64,000 nucleotides of DNA, taken from contig CM034238.1 in assembly GCA_019916065.1 (NCBI GenBank), positions 1,721,699 to 1,785,698 on the forward strand, given 5' to 3'. Positions 1 through 10,027 of the stretch are shown here, piece by piece (positions within the stretch are counted from its first letter, which is position 1; each line of letters begins with the position of its first letter). The notes under the pieces are model-generated. The model saw only the letters and a list, made by a program, of their open reading frames with translations. It ran no database searches and was not told the DNA's origin. A program made the translations under genes and the position numbers. This stretch comes from Vitellaria paradoxa. Lineage: Eukaryota > Streptophyta > Magnoliopsida > Ericales > Sapotaceae.

Positions 1-228
1 CTAAAGATAAATAAATATATAGTTAATTTTTAATTTAAATTTATATTAATTTAAAATTTTGATTAATTGTTAAAATTATAATTGAGAGAAACAATTTTTT
101 TTAGATTAAGAATAACAACTGAAGATAAATAAAGATAAATTAAATATTTAATTATTTTTAATTTTTAAAAATATTTAAATTTATATTAATTTAAAATTTT
201 AATTATTTGTTGAAATTATGATTGTGAT
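1..228. repeat. AT-rich tandem duplication (~130 bp period)
   Basis: Two similar stretches, about 1-95 and 133-225, share the run 'taaatttatattaatttaaa' and the following lysine/leucine-poor AT sequence. No coding content. Boundaries judged by eye. Confidence 0.6.
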
Positions 229-289
229 ACATTTTTTTATGCTAAACAACAAACCATTGCACGGGAACCGTGTCGGCTCAATCCTCTTA

Positions 290-412
290 AATTTTCTTAT
301 TTGATTTTCAAATCCCCCATAACCCACCCATGAACATTAATTGCAGCACAGTCCCTTTTCTTCTTTGATTTTAAAGTCCCCGAGAACCCACCCATCACCA
401 TTAATTGCATTA
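290..412. repeat. Imperfect tandem repeat, ~65 bp period
   Basis: Two copies, about 290-345 and 355-411, each contain 'acccaccc', a following 'cattaattgca' and a preceding 'tttgatttt'. The open frame across them on the minus strand is a by-product of the repeat and not a gene. Confidence 0.65.
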
Positions 413-1119
413 ATTGCTGAAGAATCTTTCTTCGTAACGTCATAGTCCCACTTCTTTTTTGGTTTTCATAATGCCCTTCCAATAGTCTTTGGGTTCAGGT
501 CTACCATTAATCACCTGCAGCGTTCATAGAAAATAAATCTATATCAATTATAATTTTTTTTTTCACAATTAAATTTTTTTCCACAATTAAATTTTTAAAG
601 AAATGATGACTTGATAGTATTATTTCAACAATTATGAATTTTTATATCTTTCGCTAACTTTCTTTAATTAAATTTTGTCGCTTTTACACTAATTTTTTTT
701 GGGGGGGCACACTAAACGTAGATGTTGTATTTTTTCTTGGTTCTTTTTTTTCTTATATGAATTTTTCATTAAAATTTGATTTTCTTTTTCTTTTTAGTAG
801 CTTGTAGACATTTATTTGTATTTATAACAAAAATTATAAGAAAAAATACTTCTACATAGGAGAATCCTGTATGGGTGAAAAAGGTTATTTTTTTCTTTTA
901 AATTCTCTCCAGTAGATGAAACTTTCTATTTTGATCATTTGATCTTTTTTTTTCCCCCTAAAAATTGACTAACTTGTCTAAAAATTAAATTTTGTTTAAC
1001 AAATTAAATTATAAGATGAAAATTAGTTTAAAAAAAAAAAGAAAAAATCAGCTAGTACTCTTTGATTAGTTGGCTTAGAATAAAATAATATTAAGGAATA
1101 ATTGGGTTTTGGCCCAAAA
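413..1119. other. AT-rich intergenic DNA, nothing recognised
   Basis: Long T and A runs with stops in every frame. I see no gene, RNA or clear transposon end here. Confidence 0.6.
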
Positions 1120-1375
1120 TCACATAACCCCTCTAATTTAAAAGTAAATATATGATTCTTTGTAATTTGGATTAAAATACAAAATTATTGAAATTTATTA
1201 AAGTTCATTATATTTGTCTCACGTGCCAAATAAATTTGAGAAAATACTTTTTTGAAATGTTGTTAACGTTGACTCTCTTCTGATTAAATGAACCGTTAAA
1301 ACTTAATAGAAAAGGTTAAAATAACTAAAATTGTAGGTTGTTTTTTTAATTTTATTCCCCTCTCATAACTTGTTT
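1120..1375. repeat. Partial relic of a TIR/foldback element family
   Basis: The stretch around 1290-1370 ('aaaacttaatagaaaaggtt' and what follows up to 'attcccctctc') closely matches 58,195-58,265. It also resembles the left part of the element at 7,463-7,945. Only one end can be recognised, so this is a decayed partial copy. Confidence 0.55.
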
Positions 1376-1814
1376 TTATGCCCGGATTAGGGTTTCTGTG
1401 TTATTTCAACTCACTATTATCATTATTTTTTATTATTGTTATTTTTTTTAACATTGAAAATTTGTCTTTTTTAAAATCCCAAGATTTTGCTTTTTATTTG
1501 TTCTGAAAGGATGTGTTTGTTGCGCAGATTTGTGGAGGGAAACGGAAATTGAATTACTTTTGTATGCTCATTTTTTATGATTAATTAATAAAAATTTATT
1601 TATTTTTGATAAATATCTCTCTCCACAAATGCCAAAGCGAATGCTAGACTAGGTGTCATGGCATTGTGAACATTATTGAACAGGCTCTTTTCTTGCATCC
1701 ACAATGCTCTCTCTTTCTTTCTGAGTGTTTTTTTCATGCTGTATCAAAGTGTCGGTTATTCCTGTCAGACCTTAAATTGTTTTATCTCACTTATTCTTTT
1801 ATTAATTTTGGTAG

Positions 1815-1887
1815 CTTACCTGGAAAAGCTGTTGGGGTGAGAATAGCCAGCCAAGCTGCTTCAATAGAAGCTGCCCCAGCCAAAGAG
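1815..1887 (+). other. Exon-like segment, unknown gene
   Basis: Between a possible acceptor ('tggtag' ending near 1814) and a possible donor ('aaagag' followed by 'gtttgt' at about 1888) lies an open frame reading LPGKAVGVRIASQAASIEAA. It is more GC-rich and protein-like than its surroundings. I do not recognise the family and found no matching exons nearby. It may be a stray exon of a decayed gene or chance. Confidence 0.25.
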
Positions 1888-1889
1888 GT

Positions 1890-2932
1890 TTGTATTGAAA
1901 TCTTTCTTAGTTGTTTATTTGCACGAAGCTGTTTCAAACAGAGGAAAGGCATTCATATTTTAGGCCTTTTAATCACTCATAAGACTAAATGCAATTATAA
2001 ATCGGTTGTATTATCCATTATATGACAAAACAAGATGCTATCCTAGTAGTGCTGGGGATCCATTTTCATTCCAATAGTGGGCATTGTACCCTAACTTTGG
2101 AGTTTGGATAGAATGTTTGGTTAAGGTGTATAGCTTGACACAATATGAAATATTTATGGATTAAGGAGTTGTTTGACACACTAGGCATGACATCCCCCTT
2201 CTCTGCAGTGCTAGTGCCAGGGGAAAAAGGTTGGGGGGGGGGGATAAAGAAGAAAACAAAGGCATGAAAAAGAAGAATAACCTCCTGCTGCAAACATGAT
2301 GGGCATATGGTGTAGCGAGTAGTTTTGGATGTATGCAGAGGAGTATATTCAGTTCAGGCTTAGGCTTATGCAAGCATGTGTTATGGTTAATTCATTTCCT
2401 TTTGTGATTTGGCCCAACTAGCAACACTAGAAAGTGGGGGTAGGGTTGCTTAATTTTTTCTCCCCCAAAAATAAATCAATTTCCTATATAAATATGTAGA
2501 ACTTGATTAATTAATAAATGACTGAATATATATGCACTCAAGGAAATAATGAATCTAGGAAGTGTTAATTCTTAATGAATGAAAGTGTGCTACAAATGCA
2601 AATAGAGCAGCGAAGTTAAGCAAACACAATCAATTGCATCCACTCCCCAATACCCTCTTTGAAATTTTTGGATATTCCTTAAATATATTGTTAAACACTA
2701 GCTTTCCAGGATACTAGCCAACCATATTGCAAGTGATTTTATTCCCAAATCACTTATAAAAATCTTTCTCAAAGAATTCTCTATTTTGATTTAAAAATAA
2801 GAACCAATAACTTACAAAACTTTTATTCCAACTCTCACAAATCAATGAGGGCTTTTACTACCCTTACTCACAATAATTGAAGAAGAATACGGGTTTGCTC
2901 AAACAAGTACAAGGACTCTTTAGAAGTTGGAT
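1890..2932. other. Intergenic DNA, no gene recognised
   Basis: A G-run near 2233-2243 and short open frames on the minus strand, but no conserved protein motif, no RNA gene and no clear element ends. Confidence 0.5.
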
Positions 2933-3019
2933 AAATCAGATGGACGACTAAAGAAGATTTGAGAACTAGCGGACTAAATCAGATGGACGACTAAAGAAGA
3001 TTTGAGAACTAGCGGACTA
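2933..3019. repeat. Perfect 43 bp tandem duplication
   Basis: The unit starting 'aaatcagatggacgac' occurs twice in direct succession, the second copy beginning at 2976. The copies look identical, so the duplication is recent. Confidence 0.9.
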
Positions 3020-3180
3020 AAGCTTTGAATGATTGGGTCTTTTTGTTCTTTGAGGTTGTTAGATGCCTTAACTATGACGCACAACTTTTATAGTTTGAAG
3101 AGGTTGGCTGGTGGTTGGGAGCATTGGTTGTCCTTTTCCTTTTGGAAAATAGTCATTGCTCAGATTTCCACATTCCTTTA

Positions 3181-3597
3181 CATGGTTTGACATAGATGTC
3201 TTTGTTGTCAACCGAAATAATCAAAGTTGAAATTTAGCTTCATCAGCATGGGAGTTGCGTAGACACAAATGGCCTTGGTGCAACGCATACGTCTTTTGGT
3301 TTCGATTGAGATTTGTAGATTCAATTCTATCCCTTTTCTTTAGGAAAAAGTCATTTCTCCTCAAAATTTCCATGTTCCCTTACATTAGTGCCTACATAAA
3401 TGTCTTTGTTGTCGACCAAAATAATTAGAGTTGAAATTTAGTTTCAGCACATGAGTTTTGTGTAGACACAAATGGCCTTGGTTCGACACATACGTCTTTT
3501 GGTGTCGATTGCGATTTGTAGATTCAATTGTCTTTCTGCACCAACTCTTGGTCTTGATGTCAACCAAAATAAGTGGAGTTGAAATTCAGTTTGCTCG
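3181..3597. repeat. Tandem repeat, ~203 bp period, 2.2 copies
   Basis: The phrases 'agacacaaatggccttgg' and 'atttgtagattcaatt' recur about 203 bp apart (3261 and 3464). The start of a third copy appears at 3,549-3,596. Copies are diverged, unlike the 43 bp repeat just upstream. Confidence 0.8.
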
Positions 3598-3646
3598 AAC
3601 CTTCTAGTGTTGGGTACATAACATAATCCTTTTCTAGTTATTACTT

Positions 3647-3728
3647 AATTGTAAATATATATATATAAGTCTTTGTTAATGGTGGAAAAGGAATTTAATT
3701 GTATTCACATATTGACGTGTCATGTAGT

Positions 3729-3771
<43 letters not shown>

Positions 3772-3836
3772 AGTCTTTGTTAATGGTGGAAAAGGAATTT
3801 AATTGTATTCACATATTGACGTGTCATGTAGTACAC
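3647..3836. repeat. 104 bp tandem duplication around an (AC)n(AT)n microsatellite
   Basis: The segment from 'aagtctttgttaatggtgg' to 'catgtagtacaca' occurs at 3,667 and again at 3,771. Between them are (AC)13 at about 3,729-3,754 and (AT)8 at 3,755-3,770. The microsatellite lies at the junction, consistent with slippage or unequal exchange. Confidence 0.85.
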
Positions 3837-4404
3837 ATCAAGCGAATTGTGCTTTATCATTTTCCATGTACTTAATTAGCCCAGCATGTGTTACCTAACT
3901 TATGTAAATATTTTCCTTTTTCTTATATATTTTCATTAGACGACCACATTCCTTCTCTTGAAGCTTACTCGGTGGCATGGATTTCTATGTGCATGCTTGG
4001 TTCAGGGGATAGAATCAGAGGTGTTAAATCAAGAAATAAAATGATGTATATATCATTAAGCAAAATTCGGATGCAATTCTGAAATTGTAATTAAAACATC
4101 TATTTCTGAAACTTGTGATGAAATTCTGAAACCTTGGTTGTATATTATAGTTCACAATAACTTATATTAAATATGTGTAAAGATAAAACATCTAGTATTA
4201 TAGCATTAATGGGAAAAAATTGCACAGTATAACGCCATCACGTGGTCATCCAAGTAAGCAAATATTCACCAGTAGGTAAAGAGTGGATTTTTATTTTGTT
4301 CGTTTGTTCTTTTTTTTTTTTTAAAGGTCAAAAAATTCGTTTCTCATTCTCTCCAAGGCTGATCAAAAGAGAAAGTCTCATTGGAAAAAAAAAAGTCATT
4401 TCTC

Positions 4405-4762
4405 TTGAGCATTGTCTTGAAGTGCTACGTCTTGGGCTAGGCCATCACCGTGTTGGGCTGGGCGACAACAAGTTTTTGAGCCAAAGCCTCAACCGAAGCC
4501 TCAGTTACACCCAAAACCAAGAAAAAAAGTTAGAAGTAGAGAAGAACAAAATTTAAAAATCAATGGAAAAATTTTTGTTTATTGATTAAAAAAATTACTG
4601 GAAAATGCTTCAAATTCTTGAGCTTCCACAACTTGTGCTTTAGATTCAGCGAATTGGACAGCAGCCTGCTCCTCTATTCGCAGCACATCTGCTAATTGGC
4701 AGATTTGAAAGAGTGAAGGATGGTGAAGAAGCCTGTTGATCCTTTTTGTGATGGTTTGTCAC
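4405..4762 (-). pseudogene. Decayed coiled-coil gene copy, left arm of inverted repeat
   Basis: Read on the minus strand, the frame gives KRINRLLHHPSLFQICQLAD and then VLRIEEQAAVQFAESKAQVV. This follows the same pattern as the intact minus-strand gene at 46.2-49.0 kb (RKIDLLGHDSLRQIRRLTEV). The start codon expected from the right-arm copy (ATG-GCA-AAC) is GTG-ACA-AAC here. A short deletion precedes KR, and the acceptor of the second exon is altered from TAG to TAA. It is therefore non-coding, but it keeps strong similarity to its partner arm. Function of the family is unknown. Confidence 0.7.
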
Positions 4763-5241
4763 GAGTTTACTACAAAGAAGTATCAAAACAGAAGTAACAA
4801 CCTGATTATTCTTCAATGGCGAGAAAGAACTTTTTCAATGTCGAGAGAGAACGAGTCTGGACTGTGTTTATACGTATTTGTAATCACGAATATTTATTGC
4901 AATCACGTACGGTTATTTTATAATATTTAACGGAGTGGGAGAGTCGAAGTCGAAAAGAGGATTCCTCATTTCTCTCTCATTCAAAACTGTGTATGAGACT
5001 TTTATCTCACATGGCTTCTAAATGATAAAAGAAAGAATACGAGTTCTTTCTTTTTCAGGTAATGTTATAAAATAATCGTACGTGATTGCAGTAAATTTTC
5101 GTGATTGTAGCAAATCTTTGTGATTGCAAATATGTATAGGAATAGTCTAGGCCCATTCTCTCTCGGCGTTGAAAAAGTTCTCTCTTGCCATTGAAGAATG
5201 GTCAAGTTACTTTTGTTTTGGTGCTTCTTTGTAGTAAACTC

Positions 5242-5539
5242 ATGGCAAACCATCACACAAAAAGGATCAATAGTCTTTTTCATCATCGTTCACTGTTTTA
5301 AATCTGCCAATTAGCAGATACGCTGCGAAGGGAGGAGCAGGCTGTTGTCCAATTTGCTGAAACTAAAGCACAAGTTGAGAAAGCTCAAGAAAGATTTTCA
5401 TCGATAAACAAAGATTTTTCCATTGATTTCTGAAATTTGTTCTTCTCTATTTCTAGTTTTTTTTTTCTTGGTTTTTGGTGTAGCTGAGGCTTTGGCTCGG
5501 GCGCTTGTTGCCACCCAGTGCAAGACGGTACCGCCCTAG
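5242..5539 (+). pseudogene. Decayed coiled-coil gene copy, right arm of inverted repeat
   Basis: The frame from the ATG at 5242 reads MANHHTKRINSLFHHRSLF, then an in-frame TAA at 5299, then ICQLADTLRREEQAVVQFAE and TKAQVEKAQERFS. A second exon can be placed after the acceptor 'ggtgtag' ending at 5483, giving AEALARALVATQC, with a stop at 5537. Exon order and splice position match the intact gene on the minus strand at 46.2-49.0 kb. The internal stop makes this copy a pseudogene unless it is read through. Upstream, 5,059-5,241 looks like the family's 5' leader. Confidence 0.7.
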
Positions 5540-6127
5540 CTCAGGGCGTAGCACCTCAGGACAATGCTTGAGAGAAATGACTTTTTTTTTTTTTTTAAAT
5601 GAGATTTTCTGTTTTGATGAGCCTTGAAGAGAATGAGAAACAAATTTTTTGTTCTTTTTTTTTTTGGAAGAACAAACGAACAAAAGAAAAATTCACTCTC
5701 TACTTGCTGGTGAATATTTGGTTACTTGGATGACCTTGTGATGGCGTTAGACTGTGCAATTTTTTCCATTAATGCTATAATGATTAGATGTTCTATCTTT
5801 TTGCATATTTAAATTAAGTTATTGTGAATTATAATATACAACCAAGGTTTCATAATTTCGTCACAAGTTTCAGAGATGGATGTTTCAGTTACCATTTCAG
5901 AATTGCATTTGAATTATGTTTGACGAGATATACATCTTTTTATTTCTGGATTTTCCATTCTTTTAGTGCTGTTTCATGTTGGATAGACGGTATTTAGTGG
6001 TGATTGCTTGACCAGACAGAGATCTCCTTAGCAGACAATATCCAGATGTGAGTGCATTATCTTTTTCATTTTCATGTGCTGAATATATATTCATAAGCAT
6101 GTCTCTAATTTTTTCTCATTCCTTTAG

Positions 6128-8344
6128 GAAGGGACTGTTGTGGAGAAACTCACAGAGGCAACTATCTCAAGGAGCTTCTTTCAATTTGTGAAGGTAGAAA
6201 ACATTATATAACAGTAGTAGTGGTATTATGAAATAGTGTCTCATCTTTACCTGTAGAATTGCATTCTTGCAGCTCAAAGTAATATAGGGGAGACTTCCTT
6301 GAAGGAAACAAGCTCTAGATCTCATCAAATTCTTAGACTGGTGGGCAGCTTTTTTTTTTTTTTTCTCCCCTTTTGTGGTCAGCACAGTTATTAACTAAGT
6401 TTGTTTACATTAGACTAGTTGACCTGCCCCTTGTGGATTTAATATCTGTAGACGATCGAAAGTTCCGCATGTGAATTTTTAGGCAAGGATAATTCAATAA
6501 CCCTCGCAGCTGTGGTATTGATCAACTAATTTCCTTTTGGATCACTTTTAATGAATTAAAATTTTCCAAATTGATATAATTGGATGATGGTAATGAATGG
6601 GGGAAAATGATTCACATAGCAGACTCCCAACTTATTTGGCACTGACGCTATGTTAAGTTCAATTGATATAATTGGATGGTTCTTCTTCTTGGGAAATTAA
6701 GCTAGTGAAAATTAATTTAAAATGTCCGGTACCAGTAAGTTAATTTGGTTTTGTTGGCATAATTTTGTTTATTTGGCAGGAAGTGAGCGTGCGGCACAGG
6801 TGTTATCAGTTGGGCCAAGACTGGAAGAAGGCTGCCACATCAATCGTAGTTTGTTGACTCTCGGAACTGTTATTCGCAAGCTAAGGTTTATTAATTCTTT
6901 TTCTTACCATGTTAACTCTTATTTTTATTTACAGTTTTTACTGTGTGGAATTAATTATAATTCTATTGTAGCTAGAGTTTAGGGGTTGTCTACTGGATAC
7001 TATTACTGCATGGACTAGATTGTAGGTAGATCTGTGTAAGGTTATATTCACTTCAGACCTGTTGTTGCAACATTTTCTGTCTCCCTTTCCTAATTCTAGG
7101 ATAACTCAAGCTTTTTCTAAAGCATAAAATTATACAATCTATAGTTATCAATTTACTCTATTGTTGGGTGCAGCAAGGGAAGACATGGCACATTAATTAC
7201 AGAGATTCTAAGCTAACACGGATACTGCAACCCTGTTTGGGAGGCAATGCATGCCAGAACTGGCATCATTTGCACTTTGAGCCCTGCACGAAGCCATGTT
7301 GAGCAATACAGCACATTATCATCAAGGTCCACCCTCTCGTCTATTGTCTCTCCCTTGTGCATGCATACTATTGAAATACTGAAATTGTTTGAAGTTTTTG
7401 CATCCATCGGTTTTCATTTCAAGGTGCTTTGCAAAATTTTCAGATAGTTGCCACCCATTTTGCCAAGGATAAATTACACTTATCTTCCCTTAACATTTAG
7501 ATAATTACGTTTATGCTCCTCAACATTTAAAAACTACACTTACCTCCTTTATGTTGAAATATTGTTTATATTGGGCCCCTTTGGTTAAATCAGCAGTTAA
7601 AATTTATCAAAAAATGTCAAAATAACTAAAATTGCATGTGTTTTTCCAATTTTATCCCTCGCTCTCTCAAATATTCGTCAATTTTTTTCAACAAAAATTC
7701 CCAAAAACAAGTAAAAAAAAAACAAACAGTATTTGTGAATTTTTGTTAAAAAAAATGGCAAATATGTTGGAGAATGAGCAGTAAAATTAGAAAAACACTT
7801 GAAATTTAGGTTATTTTGACGTTTTATTTAACGGAAGGGGATTAATGTTAATAACGTTTCAAAATAAGAAGTGTAATTTTTAAATACTGAGGGGTGTGAT
7901 TATTTAAATGTTAAAGGCAGGCAGGTGTGTCTTCTATTTCCCCAAACTCTACTTTTTGCAACTTAGATATTGTTCCCCCTTATATTTACTTATATGCGTT
8001 AACATTGTGTCGAAACAACAGCTTGAAAGCTCTTCAACGTGACAGAGATGTTGAGCAGGTTGATGTACAAGAGATTTTCGTGAGTGGGTAGAAATAGACT
8101 GTACCAGAAGTTTGGGTGTCAGTTTGGGGCCAAAGCGGAGGAGGCTGCACGTGGTCAATCGGATGTGGAGTGGCACAAATGATATGAACCATATTGCGGA
8201 GAGTACTGCGATTGTTGGGAAGCTGATCAGATTCTATGAGCAGGGAGGGGCTCTCAAGGAGATGTTTGGGCTTTTAGCTTCACACCTAGACGCACAAGCA
8301 GAATTTCCTTTGGTTGGAAACACAGCATGGCTTCCCTATTCTGA
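6128..8344 (+). pseudogene. Kinesin-7 (KIN-7/NACK-type) pseudogene, truncated and frameshifted
   Basis: Kinesin-7 proteins are microtubule motors, and the plant NACK group acts in cytokinesis. The exons are recognisable in order. First come EGTVVEKLTE and NYLKELLSICE (6,128-6,192), then GETSLKETSSRSHQILRL (about 6,272-6,340) and CEFLGKDNSITLAAV (about 6,450-6,515). The switch region [11 protein letters not shown] with [18 protein letters not shown] follows at 6,772-6,884. [19 protein letters not shown] and [14 protein letters not shown] lie at 7,172-7,310. The plant C-terminal domain (DUF3490) with VNRMWSGTNDMNHI and LKEMFGL lies at about 8,020-8,344. The phosphate-binding loop and first half of the motor are absent upstream, where the inverted repeat ends, and the whole stalk is missing. 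Frameshifts sit near 7,186, 7,249, 8,116 and 8,275, and the stop at 8,342 fits the family's usual C-terminus once shifts are allowed. Retained introns show it is not a processed copy. Confidence 0.9.
7463..7945. mobile_element. Non-autonomous TIR element inside the kinesin pseudogene
   Basis: The left end 'aaggataaattacacttatc' and the right end, read in reverse ('ggggaaatagaagacacacc'), introduce inverted arms. These share 'taacatttaaataat', 'aaaattacactt' and 'ttaaaataacctaaattt'-type segments. It is about 480 bp with no coding capacity. It lies between the motor fragment and the C-terminal domain of the kinesin. Related sequence occurs at 1.1-1.4 kb and 58.1-58.6 kb. Exact target duplication not resolved. 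Confidence 0.65.
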
Positions 8345-8582
8345 GCCATGCAAAGGAATTTATTGGTGATTTGCTGAATTTTATTGACAATGTAATATTC
8401 ATTTGAGATTGAAATGCAGCAGACCGTCTACTGTGGTGAACTTGTGGTGTTCTTCGTAGACATTTTGCAAATCTGTACTCAGGTTAGAAAGTTGACTTGT
8501 TTTCTGTAAATGTAGTGATAGCCGGAAGCGTGCTTTCAATTTTGAATTGTTCTCGGATTTTATATGCACAAGTTCTAAGCTA

Positions 8583-9080
8583 TAAGGTTGTATTTGGAGT
8601 GAGAATTTGGTGAGGAAAAATAAAAGGAATGGGGAAAAGTAAAAGAAAAACGTAGAGGGTAGCAGAAGGAAATATAAAATCTTAATTGCATATTTTTGTT
8701 TGAATAGATTAAAAAATGTAATAGAATAAAAATATATTCATCAATTAATTAGTTTTTTAATTTAATTATTGATTGTTTACTTGTACACAGATTAAAACAT
8801 TGAATTCAAGGAGTTATGAGAGGTGATTCCCGCAATCTTAAAGAATGTGTTTCGGAGTGAGATTTGGTGAGAGACAATAAAAGAGAAGGAAAAGAAGTAA
8901 ATAGGAGAGGAAAGAAATATAAAATTTTAAATAAAAATATAATATTATACATTAAATAAAAAAATTAATATATTAGTTATTTAAGTTAATTAATTTTAAT
9001 TTTTAAATTTCATATCTTTTTCATTCAATTTTTTCATCACAGTTTAAATGGAGAATGAATTTTGAATTGCCATTTAAAAA
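8583..9080. repeat. Two diverged direct copies of a short element
   Basis: 'ggagtgagaatttggtgagg' (8,597) and 'cggagtgagatttggtgaga' (8,853) start two similar stretches rich in 'aataaaag' and 'ggaaaag'. These look like decayed MITE-type repeats. No coding content. Confidence 0.5.
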
Positions 9081-9159
9081 AAAAAAAAGAATCTTTATTT
9101 TTTCTTTTATCTTGATAAATCTTTGATCCGAACAAGTTTCTAACTATGCAGATTACTAA

Positions 9160-9384
9160 GTGTTCGTTTAGTAACATAATTTTTAGTAATTTTTGTTTTT
9201 AAAAAAAAAAAGTTACCCGTGTGTTTAGTAATCAGAACTTGAATAAAATTTTTAAATTTTGTAATTTAACGGTGTGAGGTAATTATTTTTTTGGATTGAC
9301 AATACATATGCTTTAGTAAATATTTAAAAATTGTAAACTACAAGTTACTAAAATTTTGGGTTGCTAAACTCACCCCTAATAATA
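9160..9384. mobile_element. Small MITE-like element
   Basis: The left end 'taagtgttcgtttagtaaca' and the right end 'gttgctaaactcacccctaa' are imperfect inverted repeats. The interior is A/T-rich with 'aattttaaa' runs. It is similar in style to the element at 62,088-62,476, whose ends read 'cgtttggcacacc' and 'taccaaacacccc'. About 225 bp. Confidence 0.6.
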
Positions 9385-9572
9385 CATAATGTTGTTGGAT
9401 AATTCATAACAGACTAATTTAAGCCCGTTTCTATTATTATTTAGATTGTAAATATATGTTACACCTTTTATTATTTTGTAGAGTAGATTGTTAGGTAAAA
9501 AAAATAATAAAATGTCTATTTTGATTTCTGCTTAGCTCATTTAATTTATTTTAAACTTAGTATATTTTTAAT

Positions 9573-9751
9573 TGAGAGCGAGTCTTGGCGCAACGGTAAG
9601 TTGCTCTACTGGTGACCTGTAAGTTATAGATTCAAGGCGTGAAAACAATTTCTTTACAAAATGTAAGGGTAAGGCTGCGTATAAATGTGCACAGCCTCCC
9701 CCCTACCTCTGCACTAGATATAGAGCGCTTACGCACCGGGTGAACCCTTTT
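9573..9751 (+). mobile_element. Au-type SINE with 14 bp target duplications
   Basis: The head 'gagcgagtcttggcgcaacg' carries the tRNA-like A-box ('tggcgcaacggtaagttgct'). A B-box-like 'atagattcaaggc' follows, then the family's 'gggtaaggctgcgta' and the 3' end 'accgggtgaacccttttag'. This is the known plant Au SINE layout. Flanks 'agtatatttttaat' (9,559-9,572) and 'agtgtatttttaat' (9,752-9,765) differ by one base and are the target site duplication. B-box mutations suggest an old copy. Confidence 0.92.
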
Positions 9752-9907
9752 AGTGTATTTTTAATCTTCTTGAACTCTACTCACTATTTTAGAAGGTAAA
9801 TATTTATTTGAGACCAATCGATACTAATTTCAAGTATTCATTGTGTACCAAATTGCTTTAATATTTTTCTTAAAAAAAAAAGTTTGGTTTCTTTATTGGC
9901 TTGGCAG

Positions 9908-10027
9908 GAAATTCATGCATTAAGGGCCCAAGTGGAAGCAGCTGAGTACGATGTGATCAAATGCTGCATAGGAACTCTCGTCTCAATCTCTGCAGTTGGT
10001 CTTGCCGCTGTTCGCATCCTCTTGTAG
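9908..10027 (+). pseudogene. Orphan last exon of DUF1640/FMP32-like mitochondrial gene
   Basis: After the acceptor 'ttggcag' the exon reads EIHALRAQVEAAEYDVIKCC followed by IGTLVSISAVGLAAVRILL and a stop. This is the C-terminal end of plant DUF1640 (FMP32/CCDC90-type) proteins: the end of a coiled coil plus the single membrane helix that anchors them in the mitochondrial inner membrane. No upstream exon of this gene precedes it; the SINE and AT-rich DNA do. It is 120 bp, exactly the length of the matching exon at 23,846-23,965, so it is a duplicated 3' end rather than a gene. Confidence 0.85.

Larger units (their letters stand above)
4026..5954. repeat. Long inverted repeat (hairpin), arms ~900 bp, loop ~127 bp
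   Basis: The left arm (about 4,026-4,931) and right arm (about 5,058-5,954) are reverse complements over nearly their whole length. For example 'ccttggttgtatattatag' at 4,132 pairs with the complement near 5,840, and 'caatcacgtacg' at 4,899 pairs with 'cgtacgtgattg' near 5,078. The loop is 4,932-5,057. The arms are two head-to-head copies of a small coiled-coil gene family whose other members lie at 46.2-49.0 and 57.6-57.9 kb. Transcription through the whole structure would give a long fold-back RNA. There is no sign that it is a transposon with its own terminal repeats. Confidence 0.9.
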
